From Pseudorhodoplanes sp. (GTDB taxonomy: Bacteria > Pseudomonadota > Alphaproteobacteria > Rhizobiales > Xanthobacteraceae), in the NCBI GenBank assembly GCA_008933495.1, contig WBUW01000062.1:1-10395 (forward strand): DNA of 10,395 bases, written 5' to 3'. Below, in pieces: positions 1 through 6,997 of the stretch (position 1 is the first letter of the stretch; every line of letters starts with the position of its first letter). The position numbers and the translations under genes are program-made. The notes under the pieces were generated by a model. That model did not search any database. It was not told where the DNA came from and saw nothing but the letters and a program-made list of their open reading frames with translations.

Positions 1-879
1 TCTCCACGCCGCACGACGGCGCCGGTCTTCCTCGATTCCGCTAATCGAGGATTCGGGACGGTCGCGCCCGACGCCGTGTGGCATGGGCGCTGGGCTTCGC
101 CCGGCTCCAGGCGCTGGGGCCGGTGGAGGTGAGGGTGGCGACGCCGGGCGTTCGCGTAATCCACCGCCCGGTGCTATGTCGAACAGGTCTTCCAAAGTCC
201 GCGTGGCTGGCCCATAGCTTGGCGGATATGTCGGCGCCGGAGCAGGCGCTGCGACCGACGCCGGCTTGGGCGCTGCCGCCGCACTCTCAGCCTTCTTGTC
301 GTCCGGCTCCTTCGGAGGATCGCAAACGCGCGCATGCGGATGCGGCGCGGCCGGCAGCGCAATCTTGTTCGTCCGATAATAATCGCAAATAAGATACGGG
401 GGGCACTTATCGATGCTTGCATATTCCTCGTAGCCCCATGCAGGAACACCGGCGGCACCGGGATAGCGCCCGTCCCCTCGCGGACCATCGCGCGTCCATA
501 TTTTGCAATACGCCAAATCTTTCATGACCGTATAACAGGGGGCGGACTTACTGCGATCGCAATCACCTCTGACGCTCGAAATGTGTCTTAGCTTGGCGCT
601 CCGCTCGCAGTCGTTCTTCGCCTTATTGCCCGCGGCGATGCACATGTCCTGCGCCGCTTTAATCGCGGCTTCGGTATCACCTTCCTTGACGCTGGCCTTT
701 ATGCATCTAACAGCAAGCTCCTTGCCGACCTCGTCACATTTATCCGACGCGTGCGCTGGCAACGAATTAAGCAAGGCCGCGATCAAAGCCGCCGACAGAA
801 CAGTGAGGGTTACTCCGCGGTCGCAATCTAACCCCGCGCCGCGATGGCGTGCCCGCCTTCCGCTTCTGCAGGTTCGCAT
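1..879 (-). CDS. Cysteine-rich, proline-tailed exported protein, 3' end outside window
   Basis: I do not recognise this protein. The frame is open for 293 codons from an ATG at 879 to the left edge, so the C-terminus is missing. A basic N-terminus (residues 1-22) is followed by a hydrophobic stretch (about 23-40) and a signal-peptidase-like PAHA site ending at residue 44, which suggests export. The mature part has ten cysteines between residues 48 and 186 (48, 59, 80, 91, 107, 115, 125, 159, 165, 186), consistent with a disulfide-bonded periplasmic domain. From about residue 188 it becomes an Ala/Pro-rich low-complexity tail. It uses AGA, ATA, TTA and CTA codons that are rare in the neighbouring genes, so it may have a different history. 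The ribosome site is weak (AGGT 6 nt before ATG), which leaves the start somewhat uncertain. It lies downstream of, and codirectional with, the 465-aa vWA gene. Confidence 0.7.
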   Translation of the reverse strand, partial: MRTCRSGRRARHRGAGLDCDRGVTLTVLSAALIAALLNSLPAHASDKCDEVGKELAVRCIKASVKEGDTEAAIKAAQDMCIAAGNKAKNDCERSAKLRHISSVRGDCDRSKSAPCYTVMKDLAYCKIWTRDGPRGDGRYPGAAGVPAWGYEEYASIDKCPPYLICDYYRTNKIALPAAPHPHARVCDPPKEPDDKKAESAAAAPKPASVAAPAPAPTYPPSYGPATRTLEDLFDIAPGGGLRERPASPPSPPPAPAPGAGRSPAPMPHGVGRDRPESSISGIEEDRRRRAAWR

Positions 880-895
880 TTGATGACCTGGGCGT

Positions 896-901
896 ATTAT
901 A
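896..901 (-). promoter_or_regulatory. Candidate -10 element in an AT-rich gap
   Basis: Read on the minus strand this is a perfect TATAAT, 16 nt upstream of the ATG of the cysteine-rich gene. It sits in an AT-rich patch (about 895-955) that contrasts with the GC-rich surroundings. I see no convincing -35 at 16-18 nt. The implied start of transcription would leave a leader of only about 10 nt. The gap 880-1025 holds no gene. Confidence 0.3.
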
Positions 902-972
902 AAATTTTTCAAAGAATAAATTTACCACCCGACACCTGAAAAATCAAATCACAACCAGACACCGGCGAATAC

Positions 973-1008
973 CGAAGCCGATCGCTTCGCAAGGTTGCCG
1001 CCGCAACC
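973..1008 (-). terminator. Tandem stem-loops after the 465-aa vWA gene, possible transcript end
   Basis: Two short perfect inverted repeats follow the stop codon of the upstream gene. The first has GGTTGC/GCAACC arms with a 4-nt loop (993-1008). The second has CGAAGC/GCTTCG arms with a 5-nt loop (973-989). Neither is followed by a U-run on the minus strand, so they are not a classical intrinsic terminator. They may stabilise or mark a 3' end, and 6-bp dyads are also expected now and then by chance in GC-rich DNA. Confidence 0.25.
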
Positions 1009-1025
1009 ACATCGCCCCCCAATTC

Positions 1026-2423
1026 CTATCTCTTGATTTCACTCATGATCAGGTTGTCGAGCGTCACCCACAGGCGCACCGTGTACCAGTCCGCGTTCAG
1101 CGCGTAATTCTGTCGCGACGGCAAGGTCGATGTCTGGCGCAACACCCGCGGCAGGATGGCGAGCATTTTCTGCTGGTGCGCCGCCGTCGCCACGGCGGCA
1201 AACTGCTTCGGATCAAGGTCGGCATCGCGACGGCCTTCGGCCGCGCGCACGAGCTCCTGCACGAGGTCCGCGCCGAGCGTCTCGGAATACTCGATATAGC
1301 GCGCGCTCGCCACGTTGCGTAGCTTCTGACTCACCGTGCGCAGGGCGTCGCCGGGTTCGGGCGTCACCTGCGCAAAGACGCCAACGGAATTTTCCGGCAC
1401 ATTGAGATCGAGATTGTCGGCCGATACGGACTTGCCCAGCGCCGCGACGTGACCCGAACTGTCGACCTCCGCGCCCGACAGCACCACCAGCGTCGGAATG
1501 GCACCGCCGTCGCGTTTGGCCTTTCGCATGGCCGAAGCGATCCCGTCCAGCAGCGGTTCGCGATCGCCCCGCTCCGCTTTTTCGGCGCCAAGCGCCCGCC
1601 AGTTGGCCGTCTGCAGATCCTTTAACGCAACGTCACCCACCGCCGACGTCTTCTGCGCGTAGCCGCTCGCAAAATAAGCGAGCGCAACAGATCGGATTCG
1701 CTCCTTGAGCGCGTCGTTGCGCGCCGCCATCTTCGCAAAATCCGACAGCGCGGCGTCGAGGAACCCTTTCGCACTGTTGCTGATGTCGAGAACAAAATAC
1801 AGATCAAGCTTGCGGTCGCCGCCGGTCTTGGCGTTCTCAAAAGTGTCATGCATCTGCTTGGAGATCGGCAGCATCACCGAAGCGATGCGTACCTGGCGGT
1901 CGCCGCCGAGCAGATCAAGCGTATCGAGGCCGACCACGGGCAGCCGCAGCGAAAAATTGGGGGCGGTTTCGAAATACTCCTCGAAGTCCCATCGCGCCCC
2001 GGCGGTATTGATGCCGGACAGAAAGTCGTTGAGTTTCGTCGAGCTTTCCCAGAACCGGATGCGCGCCCTTTCGCTGCGCTTGAAGTTATCCGAACTATTG
2101 ATCCAGCTCGGCACATTCACGACCGTGACGTGGGCCAGCCGTACGTAGGCGAGCTTTCCGCTCTTGAGCTTGAGCCTGGCATATTCCGGGCTTTGCTCGA
2201 CAACCTCGTAAGCGACGCCAAAATCAAACGCCTCGCTGCGGCCCTTGGTGAGTCCGGCATCGTCGAAAACAGAGAGCGGGCTGGCTTTGGCGAAGGCATG
2301 GGCAACGGCCTGCTGGGCGGCCGACGGAACAAGACCCAGCAGCAGGACCGCAACCGCGGCACAGAGGCCGGCGATACACCGAACGCAAATGCCGCGCCCG
2401 CGTGGCTTGGTCGATTTGAACAT
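1026..2423 (-). CDS. Exported SH3-like plus von Willebrand A domain protein (465 aa)
   Basis: The ATG at 2423 is preceded by GGAG at 9 nt. A basic N-terminus and a hydrophobic segment (about residues 14-36, ending PSAA) indicate a signal peptide or signal anchor. Residues about 45-105 have the short strands and Gly-Lys-Leu-Ala-Tyr-Val turn of a bacterial SH3-like module. A vWA domain starts near residue 205: the strand LDLYFVLD leads into D213-I-S-N-S217, a good DxSxS metal-site motif, with later core strands around 245-252 and 311-317. Where most vWA domains have an LTDG-type acidic turn, this one has LSGAE (315-319), so the metal site looks incomplete. The last 70 or so residues are helical and unassigned. 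It lies 160 nt downstream of the 712-aa gene, in the same orientation. vWA domains usually bind protein partners, and the partner here is unknown. Confidence 0.85.
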   Translation of the reverse strand: MFKSTKPRGRGICVRCIAGLCAAVAVLLLGLVPSAAQQAVAHAFAKASPLSVFDDAGLTKGRSEAFDFGVAYEVVEQSPEYARLKLKSGKLAYVRLAHVTVVNVPSWINSSDNFKRSERARIRFWESSTKLNDFLSGINTAGARWDFEEYFETAPNFSLRLPVVGLDTLDLLGGDRQVRIASVMLPISKQMHDTFENAKTGGDRKLDLYFVLDISNSAKGFLDAALSDFAKMAARNDALKERIRSVALAYFASGYAQKTSAVGDVALKDLQTANWRALGAEKAERGDREPLLDGIASAMRKAKRDGGAIPTLVVLSGAEVDSSGHVAALGKSVSADNLDLNVPENSVGVFAQVTPEPGDALRTVSQKLRNVASARYIEYSETLGADLVQELVRAAEGRRDADLDPKQFAAVATAAHQQKMLAILPRVLRQTSTLPSRQNYALNADWYTVRLWVTLDNLIMSEIKR

Positions 2424-2458
2424 TGGCTATTCGCTCCACGAAATTATTCTGGACTCGC

Positions 2459-2479
2459 ATCCGTTCCGATTGAACGGAT
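2459..2479 (-). promoter_or_regulatory. Perfect 8-bp inverted repeat upstream of the 465-aa vWA gene
   Basis: ATCCGTTC and GAACGGAT flank a 5-nt spacer. The dyad lies 36 nt upstream of the ATG at 2423 and immediately downstream of a candidate -10. It could be an operator or a hairpin in the mRNA leader. No regulator gene is present in the window to pair with it. Confidence 0.35.
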
Positions 2480-2489
2480 CATGGCCTGG

Positions 2490-2518
2490 ATTCTTCGATC
2501 TTCGCGACCTTGCGTCAA
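2490..2518 (-). promoter_or_regulatory. Candidate sigma-70-type promoter for the 465-aa vWA gene
   Basis: On the minus strand TTGACG (2518-2513; 5 of 6 matches to the -35 consensus) is separated by exactly 17 nt from AAGAAT (2495-2490; 4 of 6 matches to -10). Transcription would begin near 2483, giving a leader of about 60 nt that contains the 2459-2479 dyad. The match is by eye only. Confidence 0.35.
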
Positions 2519-2529
2519 AGTGATTCCCC

Positions 2530-2569
2530 TCCGGCAGATCGCGCACCGGCTTTCGATTTCTCTGCCGGA
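2530..2569 (-). repeat. 9-bp inverted repeat just after the 712-aa gene
   Basis: TCCGGCAGA and TCTGCCGGA are separated by 22 nt. The dyad starts 14 nt beyond the stop codon at 2584 on the minus strand. No U-run follows, so it is a poor intrinsic terminator. It could be an intercistronic stem-loop affecting mRNA processing, or a binding site upstream of the candidate promoter at 2490-2518. Confidence 0.35.
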
Positions 2570-2583
2570 ATTCGTTGTGCCTG

Positions 2584-4722
2584 TCACAGTTTCGGAAATC
2601 CAAAAGATTCCTCCGGAACAAAGGTCAGCGCGCATGCATGATCGTGAACGGCTTCAGCTAATTTGACGCCGTTCTGATTAAGCTTTTCCACCCCCGCCGC
2701 GTATCGGACCACGAAAGAATGGGCCGCCTGGCTTTCGGCGCCGTTCAGGTCCTTGAGCGGTTTGCGGATCCAGTCCGGCAGTCCGCGGGGCAACCTGAGG
2801 CTCACGCCCCCCGGCAAATCTTGCAACACGTCGCTCAGGCTCGGGGCGCTCTTTTTCATGCGTGCAGCGACCTCCTTCACGGCGTCGTCCTTCACCAAGG
2901 CTGCCCCGTCGGCCGCTGCCCACATTTGCAGGACGGCCCGCAGCCCCCGGTGCAGCGTTGCGGCCGCTTCCGGCGAAAGCAGATAGCCACGCTGGTCGAA
3001 GAGATCTTTTGCCGGGTGAACCAGCGTGCCGGCCAGGTTCGGAGTGTCGGGGCCGGCCGCAGGCGCGGGCTGCGCCGCCAATCGCATTGCGCCGGCCGCG
3101 CGCAGGCGTACCGCCGCCATATTGGGATCGTCGATGAAGCGCCGGGTCTCCGACCGGGTATCAACCTCCTCGATCACGTCACCGATCTGCATCGAGTAGA
3201 TCGGTTCCTTGAGGTAGGCAACGCTGAAGCCGGGCATGCGGGCGGTGATGACGGCCAGCCATTTTCCCATGGTCCCGGTCGGTGCGCGCGCGACGGCCTT
3301 GCTTTCGGCGACCGCGCCGAGAAGCCGCTCGAAACGCGCGGGGAAGCTGCTCGGCAGTGAATAGGCGCCCTTCAGCCAGTAGATTTTGTCGACCGGCGCC
3401 GGCTGCGACGTCAGGATGCGCTTGAGACCTTCAAGCAGGGTCTCGATCTGCCCCTCGTTGAGTGCCGCCGGCCGGCCGTCTCCCACGCGTTCGGTCGCCG
3501 CCTTGATCAACTCCTCGAACGAATTGTACTGCGCGACAAAACGCGCGGCGCCGGTGTTTTCAATCATGTACCAGGCGATTTCGACCCGCGCCTGTCCGCG
3601 GCTGATCTTGCGCAATTCCGCGGAGACGCGGTCGAATCCCGAGAAGACGACCTCCGGCGCACCGCCAACCACGATCGCTTTCAGCAGCATCGGCACGGCG
3701 CGCTGCGACTTCGCCTTTGTGACAAGCCTGGGCTGCCCCGGCAGCGATACCCATGCCAATTCCGGTCCTTTGCCCGCCGCGGCGGCATTCGAAACCGGCT
3801 CATAGGCCACCAGTTTGCCGACGCTATCGGTCACGTCAAAAGTATAATCCAAGGGCAGCAGATCGCCGCTGACATTGAGATAATCGGAGCCGCTGACTTC
3901 CGTACGCCGGTTCCGCAGGCCGACCAGTTGCAGGTTCGCCAGCGATCCCTCGTCCAGTGTTTCCAACGGCTGCAACGTCGTGGCGGCGCATACCGCATAG
4001 ACCTTTTTCGGCGACGGCTTCGCCGCATCGGGTGTCACGGCGCGGCGCATGGCCTCGGCCATGGATTCCGACGGCGGCGGATCGGACGGAGCGTTCTTCC
4101 GCGCCGTCCCCGACTCGGCAATCGCTTCGCCCAGCTTCTTCAGCGACTTCGGCGCTTCCGCAGGCTTGGGCTTCTCCGGCTCGCTGCTGGCGCCTTTGTT
4201 GTATTTGTTCGCCAGATCGGACAGCGGCTTTTCCGGCTCGCGAGACAGACTGAGCGGCGGGCGGACGGACCGCGCGGTCGCATCGCCCGGTGGGCAGGCG
4301 ACGGAAGGATAGGTCAGGATCGTGCGGCTTTCGCGGGCATCGAAATCGGCCCAACCGCTGGTCACTTTCACCGCCGCTTTTTCGCCGTCAGGGACGAAGT
4401 CGATCACGTTGCCGGCCGGAACGGTGAAGGCCATGCCGGCAAATTTGTTCTCCATCCAGAACGCGACATACATGTCGCTCCCGGCAATAAAGAGCCCGGG
4501 CACCAGCCGGCCCTTGTGGGTCTGCCGGCCCGGAAAATCGTAGCCGCGCGGCAGGCTCGCGACATGGAATCGCCGCTGCACCGGCCGCGCCGAATAGATC
4601 GGGCTCCAATATTCGCAGGTGTAATGCGGCTCCTCGGTGCGAACGGACTTGGCCGTTTGCGCCTGCGCAAGTGCACAGCCGATCAGTAGTGCGAGGCTGG
4701 CGAGAAGACACGGCCGGGTCAT
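2584..4722 (-). CDS. Large exported protein of unknown function, possible degenerate vWA-like core (712 aa)
   Basis: I do not recognise a family. The ATG at 4722 lies 19 nt after the ABC gene stop, with GGGGAT about 10 nt upstream, so the two are almost certainly cotranscribed. The N-terminus is a clear signal sequence. Cleavage after ALAQA (residue 21) fits signal peptidase I, but LIGC (13-16) also fits a lipobox, so it could be a lipoprotein anchored at C16. Residues 30-145 form a probable beta-rich domain with cysteines at 36 and 143. Residues 150-240 are a Pro/Lys/Ser/Ala-rich linker. Residues about 345-525 alternate hydrophobic strands and amphipathic helices in an order resembling a vWA domain, but without the acidic metal-site residues. 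The C-terminal 130 residues look helical. Its place between an ABC pump and vWA proteins suggests an envelope structural or partner role; that is inference. Confidence 0.8.
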   Translation of the reverse strand: MTRPCLLASLALLIGCALAQAQTAKSVRTEEPHYTCEYWSPIYSARPVQRRFHVASLPRGYDFPGRQTHKGRLVPGLFIAGSDMYVAFWMENKFAGMAFTVPAGNVIDFVPDGEKAAVKVTSGWADFDARESRTILTYPSVACPPGDATARSVRPPLSLSREPEKPLSDLANKYNKGASSEPEKPKPAEAPKSLKKLGEAIAESGTARKNAPSDPPPSESMAEAMRRAVTPDAAKPSPKKVYAVCAATTLQPLETLDEGSLANLQLVGLRNRRTEVSGSDYLNVSGDLLPLDYTFDVTDSVGKLVAYEPVSNAAAAGKGPELAWVSLPGQPRLVTKAKSQRAVPMLLKAIVVGGAPEVVFSGFDRVSAELRKISRGQARVEIAWYMIENTGAARFVAQYNSFEELIKAATERVGDGRPAALNEGQIETLLEGLKRILTSQPAPVDKIYWLKGAYSLPSSFPARFERLLGAVAESKAVARAPTGTMGKWLAVITARMPGFSVAYLKEPIYSMQIGDVIEEVDTRSETRRFIDDPNMAAVRLRAAGAMRLAAQPAPAAGPDTPNLAGTLVHPAKDLFDQRGYLLSPEAAATLHRGLRAVLQMWAAADGAALVKDDAVKEVAARMKKSAPSLSDVLQDLPGGVSLRLPRGLPDWIRKPLKDLNGAESQAAHSFVVRYAAGVEKLNQNGVKLAEAVHDHACALTFVPEESFGFPKL

Positions 4723-4741
4723 CGCGTGTTGATCCCCAGGG

Positions 4742-6910
4742 TCAGGATTGCAGCACTTTCGCAGGATCGGAATGAGCCGTTTTCACCGCCGGATAAATGG
4801 CAGCGAGCACGCCGACGATCACAGAACACACGATGATCACGAGGAAGAATTGCCCGATGGGGGCGAACACCGCTTCGAAGCCGGCATCCGGATTCTGCTC
4901 GGCCAGGAACGCGCGCGCGCGGTCGATCAAGGTCGAGGCAATCGCAAGACCAAGCAGCGCGCCGCACAGGACCATCAGCGCGGTCGAGACCACCTGGGTG
5001 GCGACCAGGTCGCCGCGCCGCATCCCCAGGACGCGCCAGAGCGCGAACTCGGTTTCGCGCAGCTTGGCGCTCGAAAACAAATTCGTCGCCACCGTCAGAG
5101 CGACCGCCAGCACGATAAGGATGAGCAGCGGCACGAAAATATTCCAGGCCAGGTCGCGCAGGTCGAGCACCCATTTATAGTTCCAGATGTCGGACGCCGG
5201 CTTGTAGCCGAGCTGCGACAATTGCTGGAACACCGGAATGATGTCGCGGATTTCCTTGGTATAGACCTGCAACTGGTCCTCCCACGGGAACCCCGCGATG
5301 CGCGCGACCTCGGCGCGATCGCCCTCCCAGGCGTCGCCGGCGGCGTTGATCGGCAACGCAATGGAGCCGTCGCGATCCATCTTGAAGCGATCGAACACGA
5401 GCTGCGTCCGGTTGGGCAGATACATCCGCCGCCCGCCCTCGGCATGCAGGATCAGGCCGACGAGCTTCAACTGGACACGGCGCGCGCGCGCGGTGAGCTC
5501 CTGCCCGGTCCGCGAGAATTGCGGCAGCTCGACCGTGACCGTCCGGCCGATGAAGTCGGCATATTTCAGTTGCCCGTCGGCGAGCTTGCTGGCGTCGGCG
5601 AAGACATCGGGCAGCAGTCCGACCGTCGCGATGATTTCGAGTTCTTCGTTGCTCGGGCTGAAATGACCACCGGCGACAAAATCGAGCAGACGGTATTCCG
5701 GATCGTCCGGATGCAGGCCGAGCGCCGAGGTCACCAGTTTTTCGCCATTGTAGTCGATCAGCCGCGCCAGCGTCGCCCGCCGCGGAACGATCGCCTGCAC
5801 GTTCGCCCACGACCGGATCGTGTCCACGACCGGAAAGCGGTTTTCAAGATTGAGATCGTTGACTCTGGGCTTGACCTCCAGCCGGTTGAGCCGGGAACCT
5901 CTCGTCATGGCGTCGTCGAGGAAGCCCTGCGCGCCGAGAATGACGGAGGTGAAGACGCCGATCTGGCAGACGCCGACGCACAATGACACCACGACCAGAA
6001 ACAGGAAGATCGGGCGCAGGAACGCCTCGCGCATCGCCTGCCGCAAGAGGATGCCAAGCGGCGCCCGCGGCCTCCAGCCGTAAAAAATAGCCCGCTCATT
6101 GGCGGGCTTGCGAAGCGGAATCTCGACGCCGGACTTGTGCGAATCGCCCGCCAACTCCCGCAAAACGCCACCCGACAATTCGAACTGCCGGCCGCACTGA
6201 TAGAAGACCTTGTCGTGGGACACGATGATGACGGTGTGCCCCTCGTCGCACAGCGACATCATCAGCTTGAGGATTTCCTGTTTGCGGCTCTCGTCCAGAC
6301 TCGCGGTCGGCTCGTCGGCGAGGATGATGGCCGGCTTGGTCACCACCGAGCGCAGGATGGCGGCGCGCTGTTTCTGGCCGCCGGAGACCTGGGCCGGGCG
6401 GTTCGACAGAATCTCGTTGGCGAGTTCCTCGCCGGTAAAGAAGCGCGGCGCCATGGCGTCAATGGTCTGGCGCAACGAGCGGCGCTCGCCATCCGATCCC
6501 TGCAACCGGACCGGCAGCGACACATTGTCCCGGATCGACAGGTGCTCGAACAGACGCCCTTCCTGGAAGATGAAGCCGATATTGTTGGCGCGCAATTCGT
6601 CGCGCTGCCAGTCGGCCTTCGACTTCACGTCGGCGCCGAGAAAGACATAGTCGCCGTCGAAATCGCTATCCAGCATGCCGAGGATACGCAGCAGCGAGGT
6701 CTTTCCGGAACCGCTTTCCCCGCGAATGACATTGAACGAGCCGGCCTTGATTTCGAGATTGAGGCCTTTGAGCACCTCCACGACCTCGCCAGTCGCACTG
6801 GTATAGGACTTATAGACGTTGCGCAGCGCCACGACGGTCGCGGGCGCGTCGTCAGCGATGGCTTCCGGGCGCGCGACGCGGCGTTGCCAGTTTCCCCTCT
6901 TGTCGAGCAT
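4742..6910 (-). CDS. Fused ABC transporter ATPase/FtsX-type permease, MacB/LolCDE superfamily (722 aa)
   Basis: The N-terminal ATPase is complete: Walker [10 protein letters not shown] (residues 64-72), Q-loop Q116, signature VSGGQ (175-179), Walker B with ADEP (195-201) and switch H232. It is fused to a permease with one membrane segment (about 300-325), a large extracytoplasmic domain (about 330-580), and three C-terminal segments (about 590-612, 635-660, 684-708) ending in [15 protein letters not shown], typical of FtsX/MacB permeases. MacB itself is about 650 aa with the same domain order. These proteins usually work as dimers that couple ATP hydrolysis to movement in the periplasm, often without moving substrate through the membrane. 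I prefer ATG 6910 (GGAGG 12 nt upstream) to an in-frame TTG at 6943, whose ribosome site is too close. No MacA-like adaptor, LolA/LolB or outer-membrane channel is nearby. It sits between a vWA gene (87 nt upstream) and the 712-aa gene. Confidence 0.93.
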   Translation of the reverse strand: MLDKRGNWQRRVARPEAIADDAPATVVALRNVYKSYTSATGEVVEVLKGLNLEIKAGSFNVIRGESGSGKTSLLRILGMLDSDFDGDYVFLGADVKSKADWQRDELRANNIGFIFQEGRLFEHLSIRDNVSLPVRLQGSDGERRSLRQTIDAMAPRFFTGEELANEILSNRPAQVSGGQKQRAAILRSVVTKPAIILADEPTASLDESRKQEILKLMMSLCDEGHTVIIVSHDKVFYQCGRQFELSGGVLRELAGDSHKSGVEIPLRKPANERAIFYGWRPRAPLGILLRQAMREAFLRPIFLFLVVVSLCVGVCQIGVFTSVILGAQGFLDDAMTRGSRLNRLEVKPRVNDLNLENRFPVVDTIRSWANVQAIVPRRATLARLIDYNGEKLVTSALGLHPDDPEYRLLDFVAGGHFSPSNEELEIIATVGLLPDVFADASKLADGQLKYADFIGRTVTVELPQFSRTGQELTARARRVQLKLVGLILHAEGGRRMYLPNRTQLVFDRFKMDRDGSIALPINAAGDAWEGDRAEVARIAGFPWEDQLQVYTKEIRDIIPVFQQLSQLGYKPASDIWNYKWVLDLRDLAWNIFVPLLILIVLAVALTVATNLFSSAKLRETEFALWRVLGMRRGDLVATQVVSTALMVLCGALLGLAIASTLIDRARAFLAEQNPDAGFEAVFAPIGQFFLVIIVCSVIVGVLAAIYPAVKTAHSDPAKVLQS

Positions 6911-6997
6911 GCAGGCTGATTGCCTCCAGTACGAGCTTCTCAAAACCTTTTCGGAAATTCGGCGCGTGCGCGTGGACTGCGGCGCAGGCGATAACGA

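Noticed and set aside
2444..2635. Small minus-strand frames bridging the gap after the 712-aa gene
   Set aside because: They overlap the end of the 712-aa gene and the dyads, lack a ribosome site and have no recognisable features.
4748..5986. A 412-codon open frame on the plus strand opposite the ABC permease
   Set aside because: It is a shadow of a firmly identified ABC transporter gene, and its composition is rich in Arg, Gln, Asp and His with no domain.
6911..6943. TTG at 6943 as the start of the ABC transporter
   Set aside because: The AAGG before it is only 2 nt away, while ATG 6910 has a GGAGG upstream and the extra 11 residues show no family similarity.
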